64,000 nt of DNA, taken from Chryseobacterium oleae (lineage in GTDB: Bacteria; Bacteroidota; Bacteroidia; Flavobacteriales; Weeksellaceae). The notes under the pieces were generated by a model. The model saw only the letters and a program-made list of their open reading frames with translations. It did no database searches and was not told the DNA's origin. This document shows, piece after piece, positions 8,371 through 17,745 of the stretch (position 1 is the stretch's first letter; each line of letters begins with the position of its first letter). The position numbers and the translations under genes were made by a program. The stretch is taken from the NCBI RefSeq assembly GCF_900115055.1, contig NZ_FOVD01000008.1, positions 1 to 64,000 of the forward strand. The letters are read 5' to 3'.

Positions 8371-9390
8371 ATGGCAGTACTTGTTACGGGCGGGCTCGGA
8401 TACATCGGTTCCCATACAGTAGTTGAGCTTCTTAACGATGGTTTTGAAGTGGTTATTGTAGACGATTTATCCAACTCAGAAAGATTTATTTTAAAGAATA
8501 TCGAAGAGATTACGGGCAAAAAGCCGTTTTTTTATCCTTTCGATTTAAGACGCAGAGAACTCCTTACGCAGGTTTTTGATGCCCATCAGATCGAAGGATG
8601 TATCAATTTTGCAGCTTCCAAAGCAGTAGGAGAGAGCCAGGTAAAGCCGGTGGATTATTATGAAAATAATTTATTCACGCTGATTAATATTCTTCAGGAA
8701 TTTAAAGAAAGAGGCCTCTCTAATTTTATATTCAGTTCTTCCTGTACTGTGTACGGACAGGCGGAAAAGATGCCGATTGATGAGAATACACCGCTGAAGC
8801 TTCCGGAAAGTGTTTACGGAAAGACCAAGCAGATGGGAGAACAGATTTTAACGGATTTTGCGAAAGCATACAACAGAAAAATCTCCCTTCTAAGGTATTT
8901 TAACCCGATTGGAGCTCATCCTTCAGGGAAACTGGGCGAACTTCCAATGGGAGTTCCCAACAACCTGGTTCCTTACGTGATGCAGACTGCGGCAGGAATC
9001 CGTGAGAAACTGAATATCTGGGGCGATGATTATGATACGGAAGACGGAACTCCGGTGCGTGATTATATTTATGTTGTGGATCTTGCCAAGGCTCATGTAA
9101 GCGCCCTGAAAAAGCTGATGCAGAGTAATGATGAAACCGTGATTGATATTTTTAACCTGGGAACAGGAAAAGGAGTATCGGTACTGGAAGTGGTGAAAGC
9201 TTTCGAAACGGCTAATGATGTGAAGGTTCCTTACCAGATCTGTGCAAGAAGAGAAGGTGATATTACGGTGGCTTATGCCGATGTCCGCAAAGCTGAAAAA
9301 GAGCTTCACTGGAAATCGGAGACCTCATTGGAGGAGTCCTTGAGAACAGTCTGGAAATGGCAGCTTTATCTGGATGCTCAGACCGTTTAA
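8371..9390 (+). CDS. galE: UDP-glucose 4-epimerase
   Basis: Interconverts UDP-glucose and UDP-galactose with tightly bound NAD, feeding galactose use and glycan synthesis. The 339-residue length is typical. It has the Rossmann motif G-G-L-G-Y-I-G at 7-13, the catalytic Ser124 in S-S-S-C-T-V-Y-G, and the short-chain-dehydrogenase pair Tyr149/Lys153 (Y-G-K-T-K). The R-Y-F-N-P-I-G-A-H and G-D-G-T-P-V-R-D-Y-I blocks are also GalE-like. It follows the small membrane gene closely. An isofunctional epimerase acting on UDP-GlcNAc cannot be excluded. Confidence 0.95.
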   Translation: MAVLVTGGLGYIGSHTVVELLNDGFEVVIVDDLSNSERFILKNIEEITGKKPFFYPFDLRRRELLTQVFDAHQIEGCINFAASKAVGESQVKPVDYYENNLFTLINILQEFKERGLSNFIFSSSCTVYGQAEKMPIDENTPLKLPESVYGKTKQMGEQILTDFAKAYNRKISLLRYFNPIGAHPSGKLGELPMGVPNNLVPYVMQTAAGIREKLNIWGDDYDTEDGTPVRDYIYVVDLAKAHVSALKKLMQSNDETVIDIFNLGTGKGVSVLEVVKAFETANDVKVPYQICARREGDITVAYADVRKAEKELHWKSETSLEESLRTVWKWQLYLDAQTV

Positions 9391-9503
9391 AAGAAGAACT
9401 TAAAAACAGATTATAAAACAAATTACAAAATCTTTTCCTTCAGTCTTCACTTTTTTAAAGGTAAAGAAATGGTGACTGTCACGGAATTTTAATTGAAATT
9501 AGT

Positions 9504-9956
9504 ATGAAAACACAAAAAATAGGTATTACATTTTCCTCATTTGACCTGCTTCATGCGGGACACATCAAAATGCTTGAAGAAGCTAAAACAGTGTGCGATT
9601 ATTTAATTGTAGGGCTTCAGATCGATCCGTCTCACGACCGTCCGAATAAAAACAAGCCGAGCCAGACCATTGTAGAAAGATACATCCAGTTAAAGGCCGT
9701 CAATGCCGTAGACGAGATCATTCCGTATTATACAGAAGAAGATCTGCAGGATATTTTAAAGTCTTTTGTGATCGATGTAAGGATCATTGGTGATGATTAT
9801 ATGGACAGAGACTTTACCGGTAAAAGGTATTGTGAAGAGAAAGGAATTGAGATCTTTTACAACAAAAGAGATCACAGGTTTTCCACCAGCGACCTTAGAA
9901 GAAGAATCTACGAAGCTGAAAAAGAAAAATTCGAACAGACTGAAACTGTAAAATAA
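9504..9956 (+). CDS. Cytidylyltransferase-like protein (TagD/glycerol-3-phosphate type)
   Basis: A 150-residue nucleotidyltransferase of the HxGH superfamily. HAGH is at residues 17-20 after T-F-S-S-F-D-L-L, and the second signature is F-S-T-S-D-L-R-R-R-I near 130, close to the I-S-T-T-x-I form of glycerol-3-phosphate cytidylyltransferases. It would transfer CMP to an alcohol phosphate, giving a CDP-activated precursor. Flavobacteria do not make teichoic acid, so the product probably serves another surface glycan or phospholipid head group (inference). It follows galE after a 113-base gap and may have its own promoter. Confidence 0.85.
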   Translation: MKTQKIGITFSSFDLLHAGHIKMLEEAKTVCDYLIVGLQIDPSHDRPNKNKPSQTIVERYIQLKAVNAVDEIIPYYTEEDLQDILKSFVIDVRIIGDDYMDRDFTGKRYCEEKGIEIFYNKRDHRFSTSDLRRRIYEAEKEKFEQTETVK

Positions 9957-9960
9957 AAAA

Positions 9961-9992
9961 AATCCCGAAAAATATTTTTCGGGATTTTTTTA
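9961..9992. terminator. Bidirectional terminator between convergent genes
   Basis: AATCCCGAAAAA / TTTTTCGGGATT form a perfect 12-bp stem (9961-9972, 9975-9986) with a two-base gap, flanked by A-run on the left and T-run on the right. It can terminate both the cytidylyltransferase gene (plus) and the barrel gene ending at 10005 (minus). Confidence 0.9.
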
Positions 9993-10004
9993 TGGGTAAT
10001 AAGA

Positions 10005-12560
10005 TTACATTGGCCCTTGTTGGTCGTCGCCAGATGCATTGGAGTTGATATCTTTTTTCCTTTTAGGCTGTTCTACTTTCTCACCCTGTTTGAATCTGTA
10101 GGTCAGAGAAACTGAGAACTGTCTCGGTTGCCACTGCATATAAGAATCTCTTACGCTATTGGCTGTATATGTTGTAGACCTCATTGCTCTTGTGTTAAAA
10201 ATATCCTGAACATTAAATGCTAAAGTTCCATCCCCTTTCCAAATGGTTTTAGAAGCACCAAGACTGATGGCATACATGTCTTTTCTATCCTGATAAGCCG
10301 TTTTCTGGCCCCCTCTGTAGAATCCCTGTAGCTGGAAACTAAATGTTTTATCAACTTTAATGGTTGAAGAAAGTCTTGCTCTTGTTGAAAAACCTTTACC
10401 ATTAAAATCAGCAACAGCCTGAATAGGACTACCATTTTTATCAAAGGTGTCATATAGCGTGCTTCCTTTTGTATTGTAACCAAAAACATCTACATTTCCT
10501 AAGAATTTCAACCAGCTTGTTGCATCCCAGTTGAAGTTTAAATCTAAACCGAAACGGTCATCCGTACCCAGGTTAATAGGTTTTGTATGAGATTCTATAC
10601 GCTTTGGAGTAGCAATAACTCCATTTTCATCTGTAGCCAAAATATTGTACACTAGCATTTTTGTGTCATCAGTCTGATGTCTGTAATATAGCGTAGGGTT
10701 AATCGTAAATTTCTTTTTTGAAATGCTGTACCCAAATTCAAAAGAGTCTACGTATGATGGGTTAAGATCAATGTTTCCGTCAAAAATATTTTGGTTATCA
10801 TTATAACTCGGGTTAGGAATCATAAAGAATGATCTTGGGCGGTCTATTCTTCTTGTGTAGTTTAATAGCAACTGATTATCCTTAGCGAATTCATAACTTA
10901 AATATACGCTTGGGAATAAGTTATTGTAATTTTTATTAGTTGCAGGTACATTTTTCTTGGGGTCAAGGCTTACGTAATTAATATCTACATTCGACAATTC
11001 ATCTCTTACACCTACCTGATACCCTAATTTTCCGATTTTACTTTTGAATTGCAAATAAAAAGCATTAAAAGTCTCCTTATATGTTGCATCATAAGTGTAT
11101 GGCTTAAGAAAATCTAACGGCTTTGTTGTAGTGCTCTCACGAACATCATTGCTATAATCATTGGTATTGATATCAATTCTGTATCCTGCTTCTAATTTTG
11201 AATATTCACCAATAGGCAACTCATAATCAGCCTTACCAATAACAGATCTGTTAGTGGTATGTTGATTAATGATATCTTTCAAATTATCAATAGTATCATC
11301 AATATTGGTATCGTTGTATGATCGGCTTCTCTGTACACTTAATGATAATGATAAATTTTGTCCTTTATCATCAAATTTATGATCTAAACCAAAATCACCT
11401 TGAAAAGCCAGGTTGTTGTTGGTTCCGAAAGTACTTCTGTTTGATGTATAAAAAGCATTTTTAAAAGGAGTATAGAGATAATCAATATTTCCAAAATTTT
11501 CACTGTCAAAAGTTCTTACGGTTCCGGATGCATTTACTGAGGTTTTTTCAGAAATGTCATAAACGATACCTGCAGAAGCGTTATAGTTGTTGTTTTTACT
11601 TTTAGTTTCAGAGTTCGTATTTCTTTGTATCAGATCATCATTTAATACGGCATTGTTAAAATAATCATCGTTTCTACTGGTATTTTTAGATTCTCTGTAA
11701 CCACCTCCGCCATTTAGAAACCATGTAAAGTTTCCTTTTCTCCAGTTAAGGTTGGCGTTCAGATTGGTTTGAGGAAGATATCCCAAAGTTCCGATAACAC
11801 TACCATTGAAACCGGTCTTCTTGGTTTTCTTTAAAATAATATTCAAAATACCCGCTGTACCACTTGCCTCAAATTTAGAAGAAGGATTCGTGATCACTTC
11901 AATTCTGTCGATCTGATCTGCAGGAATACTCTGAAGTGCATTGGCCCCATCATCTATTCCAAGAAGGGCAGATGGTTTTCCGTTGATCAGAAATCTTACA
12001 TTCGAACTTCCTCTCATCGAAACAGTACCGTCAGTATCCACAGAAACAGAAGGAACGTTAGAAAGGACATCCTGAAGATTTCCTCCTTTACTTACAATAT
12101 CCTGAGACGGGTCGTAAGTTCTTTTGTCAAGTTCTACTTTATAAGGTTTTGTAGAGGCTGCAGTAATGACTACTCCCTGGATTTCCTGTGTTTTACCATC
12201 CAGGCTGGTGGTTGCTTCCGGTTGTATAGATAAAGCACCGATGTTTCCTGCGCCTGCAATATTTTTAGTAATAGTGCTCTTCTTGTAGTCGATGGCTTCT
12301 ACGGTGATATCATAGTTTCCAGGAGCTAATTCCAGTTTGTACTGTCCTTTTTCGTCGGTAAGTACAGCATCGCTTAATGCTTTGTTCACTTTGTTGCTGA
12401 ACGTCACAGAAGCATAAGGAACCGGCTGGTTGTTTTTGTTGACAATCATTCCCGTAACGCCTGCTTTATCCTGGGCAAATGCCATTGCAGCTGCCGAAAG
12501 TACAAAAGTAAGTGCTAGCGTTTTTTTGGTGAAAATGTTGACAATTTCCGTCTGATTCAT
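10005..12560 (-). CDS. Outer-membrane beta-barrel protein, TonB-receptor-like, with CarboxypepD_reg-type domain
   Basis: 851 residues. After a signal peptide (cut near residue 29, F-A-Q), residues of about 32-115 form a carboxypeptidase-regulatory-like beta-sandwich (V-T-G-M-I-V-N-K-N-N-Q-P-V-P-Y-A-S-V). A plug-like region follows (about 125-245, with L-Q-D-V-L-S-N-V-P-S-V and I-E-V-I-T-N-P-S-S-K-F-E-A-S-G), then a barrel of many alternating aromatic/polar strands. It matches the OMP_b-brl_3 type of receptor-like proteins in Bacteroidota; the substrate is unknown. No SusD partner is adjacent, so it is not a typical SusCD pair. The polar, Lys- and Gln-rich tail after the last strand is probably periplasmic. 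Confidence 0.9.
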   Translation of the reverse strand: MNQTEIVNIFTKKTLALTFVLSAAAMAFAQDKAGVTGMIVNKNNQPVPYASVTFSNKVNKALSDAVLTDEKGQYKLELAPGNYDITVEAIDYKKSTITKNIAGAGNIGALSIQPEATTSLDGKTQEIQGVVITAASTKPYKVELDKRTYDPSQDIVSKGGNLQDVLSNVPSVSVDTDGTVSMRGSSNVRFLINGKPSALLGIDDGANALQSIPADQIDRIEVITNPSSKFEASGTAGILNIILKKTKKTGFNGSVIGTLGYLPQTNLNANLNWRKGNFTWFLNGGGGYRESKNTSRNDDYFNNAVLNDDLIQRNTNSETKSKNNNYNASAGIVYDISEKTSVNASGTVRTFDSENFGNIDYLYTPFKNAFYTSNRSTFGTNNNLAFQGDFGLDHKFDDKGQNLSLSLSVQRSRSYNDTNIDDTIDNLKDIINQHTTNRSVIGKADYELPIGEYSKLEAGYRIDINTNDYSNDVRESTTTKPLDFLKPYTYDATYKETFNAFYLQFKSKIGKLGYQVGVRDELSNVDINYVSLDPKKNVPATNKNYNNLFPSVYLSYEFAKDNQLLLNYTRRIDRPRSFFMIPNPSYNDNQNIFDGNIDLNPSYVDSFEFGYSISKKKFTINPTLYYRHQTDDTKMLVYNILATDENGVIATPKRIESHTKPINLGTDDRFGLDLNFNWDATSWLKFLGNVDVFGYNTKGSTLYDTFDKNGSPIQAVADFNGKGFSTRARLSSTIKVDKTFSFQLQGFYRGGQKTAYQDRKDMYAISLGASKTIWKGDGTLAFNVQDIFNTRAMRSTTYTANSVRDSYMQWQPRQFSVSLTYRFKQGEKVEQPKRKKDINSNASGDDQQGPM

Positions 12561-12730
12561 AAGGTATTGTTTGTGTAAAATCGTGAAAGTATAACTTATA
12601 ACATTGTGAAATCATTAATTGGGTTGATTTTCAAAATATTATAATTTATGTATTATTTATAGATGTATAAGTCGTATGTAAGTGTTAAAAGTTAATTATC
12701 GTATTGTTAAATAAAAGTTAAATTAGTTTT

Positions 12731-13756
12731 CTATTTTATATTTTTTGAATTCAGCCAGTCCTGATACGCTTTTGCATTGATCGCATGCTCTTCTGCGCTG
12801 GCTGTAAATTTATGATAGCCGAACCTCGCCGGATCTGCACACATAAATATATAATTGTTGTTTTCTGCATTTAATACGGCATCTACAGAGTTTTTGTCTA
12901 CTACACAAATAGGTCCCGGAGGAATTCCTTTATTAGCATAAGTATTATAAGGCGATGGAGTAGACAGGTGCTTGTAAAATACACGCTTGATCTGTTCCTT
13001 AAAATTAGTCTGCTTGTTGATGGCATAAATCACCGTTGGATCAGATTGAAGCTTCATTCCTTTTCTGTAACGGTTCAGGTATAATCCTGCAATCGTTTTC
13101 ATTTCATCTTTTTTTCCTCCCGATTCTTTATAAACAATGGATGCCAAAGCATAGATCTGATCTCTGCTCAGACCCGACTGCTGTTCCTGATTCTTTCTGT
13201 CGCTCGTCCAGAACTCATTGTACTGCTCATCGAATTTTTTGAAAAACTCTCTCGGACTTACCGTCCAGAAGAAATTATAAGTATCGATGAAGAAGTATTT
13301 CTTTAAATCCTCTGCATTATTGTATCCTTTTTCTACGGCTATCTGATTCAGATCATTCACGAAGTGTAAAGAATCAAGTTCCGTTTTTTTCGTTACCTTC
13401 CCGATCATCTGATACATATCCCCGAAATCTCCGATTCTGAAGCTGTTTTCAGCCTGATTTCCGGCCTTGATCATATTCACAAGGTTGGTGTTGCCTGCTC
13501 CCGGTTGGAAATGGTAACGCCCCGGCTTGAAATACTGATCAAGATCTTTATCTTTGGCCACAGCCTCGAAAGCTTCTTTATCTTTTACATACGGGCCCAC
13601 GGAGTCAAGGATCTGCTTAAAATCCGCTTTATGGGGAATTAAGACATAGCCATCCTTTTCTACGTTGTTGCCGTAATATTTATTATAAAATCTCAAACCA
13701 AAAAATCCTGCCGCTCCAAAAACGATAAGAGCGATAACGAGAACAGTTTTTTTCAT
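12731..13756 (-). CDS. mltG: Endolytic transglycosylase MltG (YceG-like)
   Basis: Cleaves nascent glycan strands in the periplasm, setting peptidoglycan chain length. The 341-residue protein has an N-terminal membrane anchor (about 4-23) and then the YceG domain. The catalytic glutamate is in A-S-I-V-Y-K-E-S-G-G (about residue 213), followed by the diagnostic block L-Q-S-D-P-T-V-I-Y-A and the T-P-S-P-Y-N-T-Y near 270. It lies 28 bases downstream of dapF on the same strand; both serve the cell wall, so one transcript is likely. Confidence 0.95.
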   Translation of the reverse strand: MKKTVLVIALIVFGAAGFFGLRFYNKYYGNNVEKDGYVLIPHKADFKQILDSVGPYVKDKEAFEAVAKDKDLDQYFKPGRYHFQPGAGNTNLVNMIKAGNQAENSFRIGDFGDMYQMIGKVTKKTELDSLHFVNDLNQIAVEKGYNNAEDLKKYFFIDTYNFFWTVSPREFFKKFDEQYNEFWTSDRKNQEQQSGLSRDQIYALASIVYKESGGKKDEMKTIAGLYLNRYRKGMKLQSDPTVIYAINKQTNFKEQIKRVFYKHLSTPSPYNTYANKGIPPGPICVVDKNSVDAVLNAENNNYIFMCADPARFGYHKFTASAEEHAINAKAYQDWLNSKNIK

Positions 13757-13784
13757 TATTAAAAAGTTGATTAAAAGTTTGTTT

Positions 13785-14552
13785 TTAAATAAGATCTATT
13801 TTACCTCTAAAAACCTGCTTTGCCGGACCTTCCAACCAGATATTCTGAAAGGAATTTCCGTTTTTTTCAGCATGAACTTTAAGATCGCCACCTAAAGTTT
13901 TAACTTTTACAGAGATTAGATTGTGTTTTTGTAAAAAAGTTAAAGCAGAAGCTGTAACTCCTGTTCCGCAACTGAAAGTTTCGTCCTCAACGCCTCGTTC
14001 ATAGGTTCTTACAAAAATTTCATCATCATTAAATTTTTCAACAAAATTCACATTGATGCCTTTTTCTTTATATTTTTCTGAATTTCTGATGCCGTTTCCT
14101 TCTGCAAAAACATTGTAATTCACCAGATCCTCCACATATCTTACATAATGGGGTGAGCCGGTATTCATCACGGTGTCTTCTCCGTCTTCGGAAATTGTAT
14201 CTACATCAATCATCTTTAATTTGATGATCCCGTTATGAATCTCAGCTTCATGTTCTCCATCAGTAGCAATGAACTTACATTTATCTTCAAAAATATCCAG
14301 GAAGAAAGCAAAGGCCACAAGACATCTTCCGCCGTTTCCGCACATCGTACTTTCGCCGCCGTCAGAATTATAGTAGACCATTTTGAAATCGTAGTCGCCT
14401 TCATTCTCCAGAAGGATAAGACCATCTGCCCCGATTCCGAAACGTCTGTCACATAGTTTTTCAATAAGATCTTTTTCTTTGGGGAACTGCAGGTCACGGT
14501 TGTCTACCATCACAAAATCATTTCCAGTTCCCTGATATTTATAAAATTCCAT
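13785..14552 (-). CDS. dapF: Diaminopimelate epimerase
   Basis: Converts LL- to meso-diaminopimelate for peptidoglycan and lysine. Both active-site cysteines are present: M-C-G-N-G-G-R-C near residue 72, and S-C-G-T-G-V-T-A near 205. The N-terminus F-Y-K-Y-Q-G-T-G-N-D-F is standard. At 255 residues it is slightly short but complete. I start it at the ATG at 14552; a possible start 27 bases upstream would add a non-homologous M-L-V-N leader. It precedes mltG in a cell-wall pair. Confidence 0.96.
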   Translation of the reverse strand: MEFYKYQGTGNDFVMVDNRDLQFPKEKDLIEKLCDRRFGIGADGLILLENEGDYDFKMVYYNSDGGESTMCGNGGRCLVAFAFFLDIFEDKCKFIATDGEHEAEIHNGIIKLKMIDVDTISEDGEDTVMNTGSPHYVRYVEDLVNYNVFAEGNGIRNSEKYKEKGINVNFVEKFNDDEIFVRTYERGVEDETFSCGTGVTASALTFLQKHNLISVKVKTLGGDLKVHAEKNGNSFQNIWLEGPAKQVFRGKIDLI

Positions 14553-14596
14553 ATTATTTAGTGTAAAATTAACGAGCAAAATTAATATATTTAAAA

Positions 14597-14626
14597 TGAA
14601 AAACGAACAGTGTTAGCTGTTCGTTT
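14597..14626 (-). terminator. Terminator of the Asn/Gly-rich lipoprotein gene
   Basis: AAACGAACAG / CTGTTCGTTT (14601-14610, 14617-14626) is a perfect 10-bp stem with a six-base loop. On the minus strand it is followed by T-rich sequence, just after the stop of the gene at 14644. It separates the pnuC-lipoprotein pair from dapF-mltG. Confidence 0.8.
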
Positions 14627-14643
14627 TCTTATTTATAATCGTT

Positions 14644-15309
14644 TTATCTAAATCCACCTCCGCTAGACTGCTGTCTCGTTGTACCGCTGTTTTGCTGAGT
14701 GTTGTTCTGGGAGCTTGAGCTTCCTCTGAACCCGCCGGAAGATTCCGTTCTGGTGCTGTTCTGGTTTTGGTTTTGGTTACTCGGTTGTGAGTTTCTGAAA
14801 CCGCCAGTGTTCTGATTATTCTGTCTTCCCTGATTGTTCTGGTAAGTTCCGCCCGTTTGATTTCTGAAGCCTCCGTTGTTGCTTTGTGGTCTTTGGTTGT
14901 TGTTACCGTTATTGTAACTGCTGTTTGGATTTCTGAATCCGTTTCCATTGCTGTTACTGTTTCCGCTGCCTGTAGGCTCTCCTCTGAATCCGTTGTTCGG
15001 TCTTTGGGAAGTTATATTGGAATTGGATCTTCTTTCTACATAAACTTTTCTTCTGCTGTTCCCTGAATTATAGTAATAATAAGGAACACCACTATCATAA
15101 TAATAATTGACGTCATTTCTATAATAGTAGCCGTCATTTCCATAATAACCGCCGTTTCCGTAATAACCGGACGGAGCATAATAATTTCCGTTGTTATAAT
15201 ATGGGTCTCCGTAACCACCATTGTTTGCATATCCGTCTGAATAAGCCAAACATGATGTCAGAGTACTAATAGCAACGATACTGAATGCTATTTTAAGTAA
15301 ATTTTTCAT
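14644..15309 (-). CDS. Low-complexity Asn/Gly/Gln/Tyr-rich lipoprotein
   Basis: 221 residues. The signal ends in the lipobox L-T-S-C (Cys about 19). The first mature part (about 25-75) is Tyr/Gly/Asn-rich (repeats such as G-N-G-G-Y-Y-G-N). After a short basic stretch, the C-terminal half is Asn/Gln/Ser/Gly repeats spaced by the motif G-G-F-R, which recurs at least five times including the very C-terminus. There is no recognised domain. It looks like a disordered or adhesive surface lipoprotein. Its ATG overlaps the pnuC stop by four bases (ATGA), so the two are translationally coupled. I chose this ATG over one 39 bases upstream because it directly starts the signal peptide. Confidence 0.75.
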   Translation of the reverse strand: MKNLLKIAFSIVAISTLTSCLAYSDGYANNGGYGDPYYNNGNYYAPSGYYGNGGYYGNDGYYYRNDVNYYYDSGVPYYYYNSGNSRRKVYVERRSNSNITSQRPNNGFRGEPTGSGNSNSNGNGFRNPNSSYNNGNNNQRPQSNNGGFRNQTGGTYQNNQGRQNNQNTGGFRNSQPSNQNQNQNSTRTESSGGFRGSSSSQNNTQQNSGTTRQQSSGGGFR

Positions 15310-15983
15310 GACTTTATTGTACTTTTTTCTTTTAAACTTTTTTTCCAATTGACGTATCCTAAGATAGCCATTATAGTAAATACCAAATATTGAACCGAAG
15401 TGATACCAAGCTCCTTAAAAATCATCATTGGGATACAAATAAAATCTCCGATGATCCAGAAAATCCAGTTCTCAATGCGCTGTCTGGCCATAAACCACAT
15501 CCCCACTAAAAATATAGAAGTCGTGATCACGTCCAGCCAATTCGCCCAGTCAAGATGATACAATCCTAAATTCGTACCCTGCATAGAAAACTGATTATCT
15601 ATATAAGGTTTGTGATAATAGATCAGTGTTACCAGTGCGAGACTTAATATAAAAAGAACGCCTGCGAACATTCTTTCTTTATTGGTAGCCCAGGAAACAT
15701 CTACGTGAACATGGTCTTTAGAGTTTTTGGACCATAAGATCCATCCATAAACACTCATCGCCGTATAATACACATTGATCATACAGTCACCAAGCAGCCC
15801 GAAATTGAAAAGAATATAGACGTAGATCAGCGTAGAGATGATCCCTGTAGGGTAGACCCAAATATTCTTTTTAATTGAAAAATACACGCTCAAAATTCCG
15901 AAAACCGTACCAGAGGCTTCAAGCAGGATTTGTGCAGTACTGTAGCTTTCATACGGCTTTACAAAAAGATCATATAAATTCAT
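15306..15983 (-). CDS. pnuC: Nicotinamide riboside-type transporter PnuC
   Basis: A 225-residue inner-membrane protein with about seven helices and the PnuC features: the V-Y-P-T-G-I-I-S-T-L-I-Y entry, Y-G-W-I-L-W-S in the middle (residues about 77-83), and I-G-D-F-I-C-I-P-M near the C-terminus. PnuC proteins take up nicotinamide riboside by facilitated diffusion for NAD salvage; relatives carry thiamine or riboflavin. No TPP or other riboswitch is apparent upstream, so I favour the NAD role. A TATTTTTG box (minus strand) at 15989-15996 lies five bases before the ATG. No NadR-type kinase or TonB receptor is adjacent. The gene is coupled to the downstream lipoprotein. Confidence 0.88.
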   Translation of the reverse strand: MNLYDLFVKPYESYSTAQILLEASGTVFGILSVYFSIKKNIWVYPTGIISTLIYVYILFNFGLLGDCMINVYYTAMSVYGWILWSKNSKDHVHVDVSWATNKERMFAGVLFILSLALVTLIYYHKPYIDNQFSMQGTNLGLYHLDWANWLDVITTSIFLVGMWFMARQRIENWIFWIIGDFICIPMMIFKELGITSVQYLVFTIMAILGYVNWKKSLKEKSTIKS

Positions 15984-16149
15984 GCGATCAAAAATAAACA
16001 AAAATTAACACTTTTGAAAATAAATTAAATAATGTGTAAATCAGTTTTTTAAATACGTTTGTTTAAAATAAATCACGAAAGTTTATCAATAAACGTTAAG
16101 GTTTGTAAAATTTTTATATTTTCGTAAATCTTTAATTAAATAAAAAAAC

Positions 16150-17691
16150 ATGTCTAAAATTTGGGTTAAGAAGCCAATGAGCGCTTATGAAGCTGATATC
16201 AAAAAGAGCCAGCTGAAACGCGTTCTGGGAAAATGGAGCCTTACTGCTATCGGAATCGGGGCAATCATTGGAGGAGGAATTTTTGTACTTACGGGAACGG
16301 GTGCTTATTATAATGCCGGGCCCGCACTGGCACTTTCATTTGTCATCGCAGGAATAGCCTGCGTATTTGCAGCTTTATGTTATGCAGAATTTGCTTCCAT
16401 TCTTCCTGTAGAAGGATCAGCTTACGCTTACGCTTATGGAACGGTAGGAGAAATCTTCGCCTGGATCATAGGATGGGGGCTGATACTGGAATACGCTATG
16501 GGATCTATGACCGTCGCCGTCTCCTGGTCGGGATATTTTGCGAAACTCCTCAAAATGTTCGGACTGCATCTTCCTGCTTACCTTACCACAGATCCGCAGA
16601 CTTATATTGCAGCAGGAAATTCAGGTTTCTCTATGAACCTACCTGCGTTTCTGATTGTTTTCTTCGTGATCTCAATCCTTGTAAGAGGAACAAAAGGAGC
16701 TGCTAAAGCTAATAATTTCATCGTAGTACTTAAGGTTTCCGCTATCATCTTCGTGATCATTGCAGGAGCTTTTATTATTTTAAACTCTGCTGAGCCATTT
16801 AAAAACTGGATTCCTTTCATTCCTGAGCCAACAACCATTACAGAAAACGGGGTCTCGCATTCTGCTTACGGTATTGCCGGAGTAGTGGCCGGAGCCTCTG
16901 CTATTTTCTTTGCTTATGTAGGTTTCGATGCTGTTTCCACTCAGGCGGGAGAAGCTATTAATCCTAAAAAAGACGTACCGTTTGCTATCATCGCTTCGCT
17001 GATCATCTGTACACTTTTATATATCCTAGTTTCTTTAGTGTTAACGGGAATGATGCATTATACAGACTTTAATCCGCTTGGAAAATATCCGGATGCTATT
17101 AAAGCTCCTGTAGCGTATGCATTTGATATTGCAGGATACGCGTGGGCAGGATACATTATCACCATTGCTGCCACTGTAGGATTAATTTCCGTATTGATGG
17201 TAATGATCATGGGACAATCAAGAATTTTCTTAGGAATGTCTAAAGACGGATTGATCCCTGCTACTTTTTCAAAAGTAAACCCTAAAACAGGAGTTCCTAC
17301 AAAAAACCTTCTTATTTTAGGCGTTGTGATTGCTATTGTAGCTTCGCTTACTCCTATTAATGATCTTGCACACATGACCAGTTTCGGAACCCTGTTCGCG
17401 TTTACCATGGTGTGTGTAGCAGTTTGGGTATTGAGAGTAAAAGAACCTGCTTTACAGAGGAACTTTAAAGTTCCGGCTTTACCGCTTATTGCCTGTTTAG
17501 GTATCGCGATTAACGTTTATCTGATCTTTAACCTGAGCAAAGAAGCACAGATGTATTCTTTCGCATGGCTGATCATTGGATTCTTTGTATACTTCCTGTA
17601 CAGTAAAAAGCACTCTAAACTTCAGAACGGAGGGTATGGAGAAACTTTCAAAGCAGAACAGGAGCCTTTGGAAAAACATGATTTAGATTAA
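16150..17691 (+). CDS. APC-superfamily amino-acid permease (CAT-like)
   Basis: 513 residues with about 12 membrane helices. The first helix carries the APC signature G-I-G-A-I-I-G-G-G-I-F-V-L-T-G, and the second G-P-A-L-A-L-S-F; Y-A-E-F-A-S-I-L-P-V-E-G-S-A-Y-A-Y follows. This arrangement is typical of the cationic amino acid transporter (CAT/YfnA-type) branch. Substrate specificity cannot be assigned from the sequence. It is a single gene with a strong terminator. Confidence 0.92.
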   Translation: MSKIWVKKPMSAYEADIKKSQLKRVLGKWSLTAIGIGAIIGGGIFVLTGTGAYYNAGPALALSFVIAGIACVFAALCYAEFASILPVEGSAYAYAYGTVGEIFAWIIGWGLILEYAMGSMTVAVSWSGYFAKLLKMFGLHLPAYLTTDPQTYIAAGNSGFSMNLPAFLIVFFVISILVRGTKGAAKANNFIVVLKVSAIIFVIIAGAFIILNSAEPFKNWIPFIPEPTTITENGVSHSAYGIAGVVAGASAIFFAYVGFDAVSTQAGEAINPKKDVPFAIIASLIICTLLYILVSLVLTGMMHYTDFNPLGKYPDAIKAPVAYAFDIAGYAWAGYIITIAATVGLISVLMVMIMGQSRIFLGMSKDGLIPATFSKVNPKTGVPTKNLLILGVVIAIVASLTPINDLAHMTSFGTLFAFTMVCVAVWVLRVKEPALQRNFKVPALPLIACLGIAINVYLIFNLSKEAQMYSFAWLIIGFFVYFLYSKKHSKLQNGGYGETFKAEQEPLEKHDLD

Positions 17692-17704
17692 AAAACATAC
17701 AATC

Positions 17705-17738
17705 AAAATCCGCAGATTACTGCGGATTTTTTATTTTT
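17705..17738 (+). terminator. Terminator of the permease gene
   Basis: AAAATCCGCAG / CTGCGGATTTT (17705-17715, 17720-17730) is a perfect 11-bp stem with loop ATTA, then T-rich sequence. Confidence 0.88.
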
Positions 17739-17745
17739 GTCTTAT

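Noticed and set aside
10005..12560. SusC-type receptor with glycan uptake locus
   Set aside because: No SusD, glycoside hydrolase or regulator of that kind is adjacent, and the barrel fits the OMP_b-brl_3 class better.
14613..14948. 111-aa frame on the same strand inside the Asn/Gly-rich lipoprotein
   Set aside because: Arises from the repetitive codons of the lipoprotein read in another frame; no RBS or homology.
15984..16149. TPP or other riboswitch before pnuC
   Set aside because: No THI-box or other recognisable aptamer core was found in the upstream region.
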